This document shows, in pieces, positions 57,211 to 64,000 of a DNA stretch of 64,000 nucleotides. The position numbers and the translations under genes are program-made. Source of the DNA: Mactra quadrangularis (Eukaryota; Mollusca; Bivalvia; Venerida; Mactridae). The stretch covers positions 50,671,403-50,735,402 of the forward strand of contig CM046303.1 in the NCBI GenBank assembly GCA_025267735.1. The letters run 5' to 3'. Position 1 is the first letter of the stretch; every line of letters starts with the position of its first letter. The notes beneath the pieces were generated by a model. That model was not told the DNA's origin. It searched no databases and was given only the letters and a program-made list of their open reading frames with translations.

Positions 57211-57520
57211 AATCCTCCGCACAAAAACTGATCCTAGCGATGACCAAGGTCGCCATGCTCAAAGAATTTGTGCATTGGATTCAAATAAGCAATACCAGTT
57301 CAATGCTATTGTGGACAATTTCGTAAAAATCATTATTTCATGTACTATTTGGTTCTTTTCTATGGTTTTCCTGGTGCAAGAAATTGACGAAAAACAACGG
57401 TTTATATTATTAGTGTTCTATACATTAAACTATCTCAATGGCTTTATTAAATGTACAGTCAATATGACAGCTATTGTTAACTTGTATAAGAAAGTTACTC
57501 AACCAACACAGTCTTTTGGT
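57211..57520 (+). CDS. Possible orphan exon with two hydrophobic segments
   Basis: An open frame from about 57211 runs to a good donor, TTTTG followed by GTAAGTA at 57521. It reads ...NAIVDNFVKIIISCTIWFFS... then ILLVFYTLNYLNGF, two stretches long enough to span a membrane. There is no ATG in frame near the start. The upstream ~100 bases resemble another repeat in this window (8826-8945), which weakens the case for a gene. I do not recognise it; it could be an exon of an unseen membrane protein or chance. Confidence 0.2.
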
Positions 57521-58689
57521 AAGTAAAAACAATAGAAGTACAATTTACAATATAAAAGTGACAATGAGATAAAAATACACTGACATTTAAATACCGATAA
57601 GTGTAAAGGACATACATGCACGGTTAAACTATAGATATACAGAAATATGAATTATGTTCGAACTAAGATAGTTCATGGTTTCTATGAAAACGGCTGGAGT
57701 AACTTAAAACGTAAGTACTTTTGGTATAAAACATTCTAGAAACCAAACTAGGTTACACTACTGCGAAATCGATTATCTTATTATGGAAACGTCTTTTCAA
57801 GCACATTAAGACTTACACTCACGTGTTTTTAGAAATAACCAATGCAGTCTTTTTAGCTAAACTGTACTGTTTATCTAAACACTTCTCCTTCAGACTCATA
57901 TCTCTTTTGTTCGTATATACATGTACTTATTAGCTCTCTTGAACAACATGCAAGAAGTATTTGCAAAATGTATAACTTAGTATGTTTTCGTCACACTGTA
58001 CATTTCTTTAATGACTGCATGTGCAATTCATATTTAGGACTGAGGTAACTAAACACAATTTCGATTTACTCTTATAAATAAATATGCATTTGTTTGTCAT
58101 GTGGATAAAAATTTCTTATTTCTTTTCGAAAGGATCCGTAGTAACATAATTCCAACATGCCGCAACATTAAGTATTAACAACCATCGTGATAAATGTCAA
58201 TATGAATTCGCTACACAAGGGTATATTTATATCATAATATTAGGTCATGGCACCACATTGTGTCACTTAAGGGGTAAGTCGTTGCAATGAAAATGTTCGA
58301 TACATCTTTCAATCCCACGTACTTTTGATATTTGAAAACGGGGAAAGGGCAAAGATGCGGCTGTTTGGAATGGATTTGAATCACACAAGACACCAAATTG
58401 TCTTCTTAAGCAATAAAATTCTTAAAGGCTTAGTTATGGATATCCTGGCAAGGAAAACGTGAACTTTCATTTTTTTGTAAGACATTCTTTCAAAGTCGAT
58501 CTAAAATAAATTTGTATTAACAATCATTATAATTTGAAAACTTTTAACCAGAGCTACGTGTATACCTCTTAGTTATTATTTGTTAATATTATAGCGAACA
58601 AATCAAACAACTCTGTAATTCTTACAAGAAAACTGTTTTATATATTTTATGAAACTAGCGCTTATTTAAGAATATTGTGTTTGTCTACG

Positions 58690-58970
58690 ATCCCATGGGT
58701 CTTGAATTCGATTCCGGGGGACCTTCACACCTTTATAGGGTTCGATCATATATTTCTATGACCATCTTCCTGCTAACGTGTACATTGAGTATGGCAGTTA
58801 TCAGCCAATAACCTGGGTATGTGTTTTGTTATATGTTATCAGCTTGTGTCCAGAGATTTTGGCCTATCCACGAAATGTGCGTAGAACGACTGATAGCCGC
58901 TGTACGATTGAAAATTGTGGCAAAAGCATAATCATACTGAATATGGTCACCACGCGATTGCCAAAACGAT
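58690..58970 (+). repeat. Very diverged SINE family 2 relic
   Basis: A B-box-like GAATTCGATTCCGG is followed by ATTTCTATGACCATCTTCC, GGCAGTTATCAGCCAATAACC and TCCAGAGATTTTGGCC, in family 2 order. Confidence 0.45.
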
Positions 58971-59011
58971 TGTTACAACACAAAATAATAAATGGTTTCT
59001 TAACTTGTTTT

Positions 59012-59029
59012 AGGTAATCAGAGTTAATA
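59012..59029 (+). other. Probable splice acceptor and 5'UTR start of the coiled-coil gene's first coding exon
   Basis: A pyrimidine-rich run ending in TTTTAG at 59013 sits 16 bases before the ATG at 59030, with an in-frame stop (TAA) between them. The 5'UTR therefore probably contains an intron, and the promoter lies further left. The upstream exon was not located. Confidence 0.5.
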
Positions 59030-62000
59030 ATGAGTACAGCCGGGACAACGTTACCAGGACGAACCTGGATATCATCAAAGCCACCAAACTACACAGCACC
59101 ACCACCCAACGACTATAGTCTCAGAGATCCAAGTCCAGGACCTTTGGCGGCTTCAACACCTATAAGATATGATCCTAAAAGACCAGGAGGTACAATATTT
59201 AGTGAAAGAACGTTAAATACATTTAAGAAAACTGAAAAGCCAGGGATACTAAAGAAATCAGATGGTGATCCAAAGAAACAGGGTGTAAGATTCTCTGAAA
59301 GTGACACAGTTGATGAGAATGATGATAGAGAGGTTGTTACTACCAAAGCTGGAGGTTTGATCATAAGAACAACAAAACCGTATGAAACAGTCGTAGCAGA
59401 GCGCGATGCTTTACTTGAATCCGATAAAATTTATAGAAAACGTATCAAACAACTTGAAGAAGAAAACGCTAATATTTTACTAGATTATGAAAGTGTCTAT
59501 AAAGAAAATAATATTCTAAGAGATAAACTTGATAATGGAGATGATAATCGCGTGGAATCATATCAACGTGTTCACGCCGATCGACAGATTCTTCGAGAAG
59601 CAGAAACCGCCTACAAACGTCGCATAACACAACTAGAACAGGACGCTAAAGAAATGCTGAAAAACTTTGAATCATTGTATTCTGAAAATAAAGTACTTCG
59701 AGACAAGGCAAAAACGTTAAATGATAGATTAAATGCAGCTGATAGATTAAATGAAGTTAAAAAGTTGAATGAATTAGAGAAAAAGGTAAAACTATTAGAG
59801 AAAACGGTTAGGACAATGGGATATGAAAGAGAAGATTTAGTAAGACAACACCATGAGCAAGACAACTTAACATACAAACTTAGAGAAGAAATAGCTGACT
59901 TAAATAAACGAAATATTTTACTGGACCGCGAGAACGAAGGACTTAAAAGAGGATTCATGGCTCTTGGGAATAATGTTGATGACTCGTGGAAAAAAGAACT
60001 AAAACAAAAGACACGCAGACAAGAAGAAGAAGAAAATCAAATGAGGAAAGAACATGCTCAGTACAGAAAAGATATAGAAAATCTTACCAAAGAATTACAT
60101 GAAGTCGAAAAGGTTAATGTAGAGTTGACAACGAAAACTAACATGTTGGAAGCTGATAAAATGGAATTGGAAAGACGAGTATACGACATGGCTAGGGAAA
60201 GCAGCAAGCGAACACCGTCAGCGGTTAAAAGGCGCGATGCCGATGCAGCTAGGCTGAATGCACAGAAATTAGATGAACTGACTGAAAAGTTTAATCAGTT
60301 GAGCAAAGAAAGTATCGCATTAAAAACACAAAACGACATGCTGATTAAGGAAAAAGAAACATTCGAACAACGTATTGAAGAAGCAGGAAAACAAAAACGA
60401 GAATCGGCATCCTCAATTCGCAGAAAAATGGAAACAGAACGTGAAATACGAGATTTGAATATGCATGTTGATAATTTCAAAGAGAAGCTAAAGAGACTTG
60501 AAGTTGAGAATAATGACCTTAAAGAAGGAATGAAGCGAATGGAAATTGAATCTAAAGCCCACAGAGAGGCCTCAAAAGCCCTTGCATCTGGTCAAGCAAG
60601 TCAAATGGATACCCAAATGAAAGATCTAAATGATAAGATAATAGCTTTAAATAAAGAAATAAAGTCTCTCACAGAAGAAAATCTTAAATTAAAGACAGAT
60701 TATAACAACGTCGAAGAAAAACTCAGCGACCAACTTCAAGCAATCAGAAAAGAAAAAGATATGCTTCAACAAGAAAAAGACTCGTTGCTAAATGATATCA
60801 ATCAATCTTCATCAACATCAAGTGGCAAAATTCAAGAACTACAGGATGAAATCAACGGATTGCAAGTAGAGCTTCAGTTGCTTAAGCCAAAGCACGAAGA
60901 CCTACAAAAACTATACGATGAATTAAAAACTGAAAGTAAATCGGCTAGGGATAAATACGAAGCGAAAGAAAATGAATTGGAACAACTAAAAGATACGATA
61001 AGAAATAATAAAGATGTTTATAATGAACTTTCAAAAAGTCAGCGAGAAGTCGCGACTTTAAAGAGAGAATTAAACGATGCAGATGCTAAATTCAAAAATG
61101 AACGATTGAAAATGGAATCCGACTTAGAAGAACTATTAAAAAACCAAGAATTCATGAATACAGCATTAGCTGAACATAAAGTTCGACTTGATATGCTACA
61201 GCAAGAGAAAAACGACTTGAAAGCCGACAACGTTAAACTCGTTAAGGCAAATGAGCGACAGTCTAAGACAATATCTGATTTAAAAGCTGATGTAGAAAAG
61301 GTTTCTGGTGAAGGATCGTCGGCCACAAATTCACTCAAGGATGAACTAGAGAGAACCCAAAAGGAACTAAAAAAGACAGAAGTTTCATTGATCCAAGCAA
61401 AACAAGAGTTAGAGATTGCTAAAAATGAAAGAGAAAATCAAGTCAGCAAACTCTTGAAACAAATGGATATTTTAAAAGCAGAAAGAGAGACTGAAACAAA
61501 GCAGTTAAAAGATCAAAGTGAGTCACTGAGATCAGAAGTTGCCCGATTGAAAGTTTTTGAAGACCGAATCAAGAGTATGGAAACAAATTTGAAAGAACTG
61601 GTTCAAAAACTACAAGAAACTGAGGATAGAAACAAAGAGACGACAAATGTTAGATTGATGAGTTTGCAACAAGTAGTTAAAGAAATGAAGAGTGAAAATT
61701 TAGCCAATCGAATAAGAGCGGCAGAGAAAGAACAAAATGAATTAGAAAAACATAAATTAGAGCTAGAAATTAAACAAGATGCAATAAATGAAATAAGAAA
61801 GTTAAAAGAAGAAAATGGTAGATTGCTGGGTCTAATTGAGGACAAAAAGGCTGCCGAAGACGAACAGGGTGAATGGGCAAAGAAAAGAAACAAATTCAAT
61901 GAAATACTGGCACAAAATCAACGATTACAAGAGGAGAATAATCGATTGCTTAAAATTGTTGAGGATACAAATGCTAAGAATATGAAACAAGACCTGGAAA

Positions 62001-64000
62001 CAAAGACACAAAAGCTTAAACTCGTGGAAGCTAAGTATCAACAATTCTTCCACGAAAATGTCGAACTAAGGAAGAACATGGAGGAGAAAGACTCAGAAAT
62101 TCAAAAACTTGGATTGAAAGTCGACAGAATAACACGAATTCAACATGAAAATCGACGACTTATTGATGAAAACCAGAAATTGCGTGAAGATAACACTAAA
62201 AAGGACAACACTATTAGCAGTTTGAAGGAACTTGAAGTAACCAAAGCAAAATATATGGATTCTGCAACCAATAATCAACGCTTGTATGAAGAAAATATGC
62301 GGCTCAGAGAGACATTAGAAAAGTCTAAAGATTATAAGTCAGAGTTCTTGAAAGCTAAAAGTAAGGAGAAAAATGTCGCCGCCTCCTCAGCAAAACTGCA
62401 AGAGGAAAACTTACTTCTTAAAAATACACTGCAAGTCAAAGAAACTGAGTTAAGACGGGAAATCGAACTTCAAAAAGAACGGGCTAATAACTGTACGGCT
62501 AGAAACAAGCGACTTACGGAAGAAGTTTCAAAATTAAAATCTGACATAAAGGAAAAGGATGATCTCATAATAAAGCTACGAGGGCTAGAAACCGCACAAG
62601 GAAAGTTAAAAGATGCATCAGTAAATGTATCTCGTCTTTACGAAGAAAATCAAAGATTACGAAGTTTGTTAGAGATGGGTGGAAATGGTTGGAAAGGCAA
62701 TTTCCAAAAGGCTAACTCTTTATCGGCTGCAACAAAGACTGCAGAAGTTAAAACTGCTCAGTACGTTGACTCGACAGCTCCTAAACGTAAAACAGACACT
62801 CAAATGAAAAAGAATGAAAATTCTTCGCTGAATATTTCTCTCTCATCACTGAACGACGAGGATAACAGTACTACCAGTGAAATGAGAATCAAACCGCTAA
62901 GTAGCTTACCATATATCAAGGAAGGATCTGGACTTGTTACTGGGCTTGGGTATTCTGCCTTACATCAAAGTAAGTATAGTGTAATGGATCATAAATATCG
63001 ATGGGTCAGTGCAAAACAAGTCTACATCCTTTTGTATTTACATTCTGTTAGTTTTGCACCGACTCATTGGTAGGTATAACAACTTTGAACAAATTGTTAT
63101 AAAATAAATGGTCTACTTGTATTTAGAAAACATGTAAGAATATATTACGACAGTTAACCATTTGAATAGACATACCTGTACTTTTTCTTAATGTATATTA
63201 CTCTACGATTAGTTATGGTGGATTCGAATAGGAGGTTCTGAAAAGTGATACCATTCCATTAATGTTTGATACTTGAATTTTCTATCGATCTTTCTTTGTT
63301 AGTGTCCAGGCTAGCTGGCAAGGTTAGTCGTTCGCCGTAAATGACATTGAAATGAATAGACGTAAATTTCAATCAAAATGCTTCAATAAGAATAAGTGAT
63401 ATATCGTGTGCTAACACCTAAAAATAATCATTTTAGCATTCAACATCAGACTAAGATTATTTCTCATACTAAAAACAACTCCAGAATTTAAAAAAAAAAA
63501 CTATGAACACAAGCACATACTCAAAAATGTATTTTTTTTCTTTTACAGAAAGCAAAGGTATGAAAAGCGATAGACTCATTCAATCATTGAGTAATGAGTT
63601 AGACGAGACTAAGACAAAAAGGAGAGTGAAAGAGAAAGAATTGTCTCAACTAAGTGGCGAGATGATAACTCTGAAGGTTGAGAACAGGCGATTGACAGAA
63701 GAACGTAATGCACTGAAAGCAGAGGTTGTCAGATTAAAGAAGGAAATGGAGATTAAAGCTATAGCTGAGAGTGTATCTCACAAATCTCAAATCGTGGAAC
63801 AAAACAGAAGATTGAGTCAAGAAAATCAAAGGCTTAGAGACGAAATAAACATGAGAGATTTAGAACTATCACAACATGGCATAACTGGATACAACATTGC
63901 TCATTATGTTGACAACAAGGCTCAAAAAGAGAAAACTACAGAAGAGAAACTAAAACTGGCAACAGTTGAAAATAATCGATTACGGGAAGAAAATGACAGA
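59030..64000 (+). CDS. Very long coiled-coil protein, unidentified, 3' end beyond window
   Basis: Exon 59030-62969 (3,940 nt, no introns) is followed by a GTAAGT donor. The reading frame resumes at 63549 after TTTTACAG and is open to the window edge, so at least 1,464 residues are present. The open frame past 62969 to 63073 is intron read-through. Residues 1-120 are Pro/Ser/Thr-rich and probably disordered, and contain GILK (72-75) and GVRFSES (85-91). From ~120 on it is nearly uninterrupted charged coiled coil. A 60-residue unit is duplicated at 123 and 183 (AERDALLE / ADRQILRE). From ~924 on, an RLxEENxxLR motif recurs every ~37-41 residues. I see no enzymatic domain, membrane segment or signal peptide. 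A centrosomal, ciliary or cytoskeletal scaffold is plausible, but that is inferred from architecture only. Confidence 0.9.

Larger units (their letters stand above)
54985..59011. other. Region between the receptor and coiled-coil genes
   Basis: It contains the receptor 3'UTR, the GC-rich MITE (55591-56039), an AATAAA near 56382, a minus SINE, the doubtful exon at 57211-57520 and a SINE relic. The 5' untranslated exon and promoter of the coiled-coil gene should be here but were not located. Confidence 0.45.

Noticed and set aside
59113..62278. Several minus-strand frames of 60-115 residues rich in Ser/Phe/Leu
   Set aside because: They are antisense shadows of the A-rich coiled-coil exon.
62970..63073. 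C-terminus of the coiled-coil protein at 63073
   Set aside because: A GTAAGT donor at 62970 and an in-frame continuation after TTTTACAG at 63549 show that this stretch is intron.

Overview
The window is AT-rich eukaryotic (animal) DNA with small exons, long introns full of repeats and GT-AG splice sites. It looks molluscan, most likely bivalve: tRNA-derived SINEs, ~160-bp-core tandem-repeat elements resembling the bivalve 'pearl' elements, and many short terminal-inverted-repeat (TIR) elements make up most of the non-coding sequence. The species cannot be fixed from the sequence alone. No bacterial or viral genes, CRISPR arrays or rRNA genes were seen.

Genes, left to right. (1) About 724-14,690, minus strand: 13 exons of an IQCE orthologue (IQ motif-containing protein E, a ciliary-base Hedgehog-pathway protein). 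Its IQ-motif end runs off the left edge and its first coding exon was not found. (2) 18,405-39,962, plus strand: a complete 13-exon SNX8 (sorting nexin 8) of 525 aa, with an EH-like domain before the PX and BAR domains. IQCE and SNX8 lie head to head; from memory both also map to human 7p22, so this looks like old microsynteny. (3) 53,468-54,984, plus strand: a two-exon, 346-aa rhodopsin-family receptor with several altered activation motifs. (4) 59,030 to the right edge, plus strand: a very long coiled-coil protein of unknown identity, with a 3.9-kb first coding exon. It carries a 60-residue N-terminal duplication, a ~40-residue periodic motif and a possible PP1 docking site.

The space between genes (14.7-18.4, 40-53.4 and 55-59 kb) and the introns hold mobile-element debris. 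There are at least four tRNA-derived SINE families, two Tc1/mariner-like MITE families, three hAT-like groups (two with 8-bp target duplications), a TTAA-flanked piggyBac-like MITE nested in a SINE, a hAT-like foldback nested in another MITE, a 5'-truncated LINE with a disabled reverse-transcriptase tail, four copies of a hairpin-headed ~290-bp element in two length subfamilies, and several pearl/Helentron-like arrays. The genes show no sign of working as one unit. IQCE and SNX8 act respectively at the cilium base and on endosomes; the receptor and coiled-coil genes are simply neighbours.
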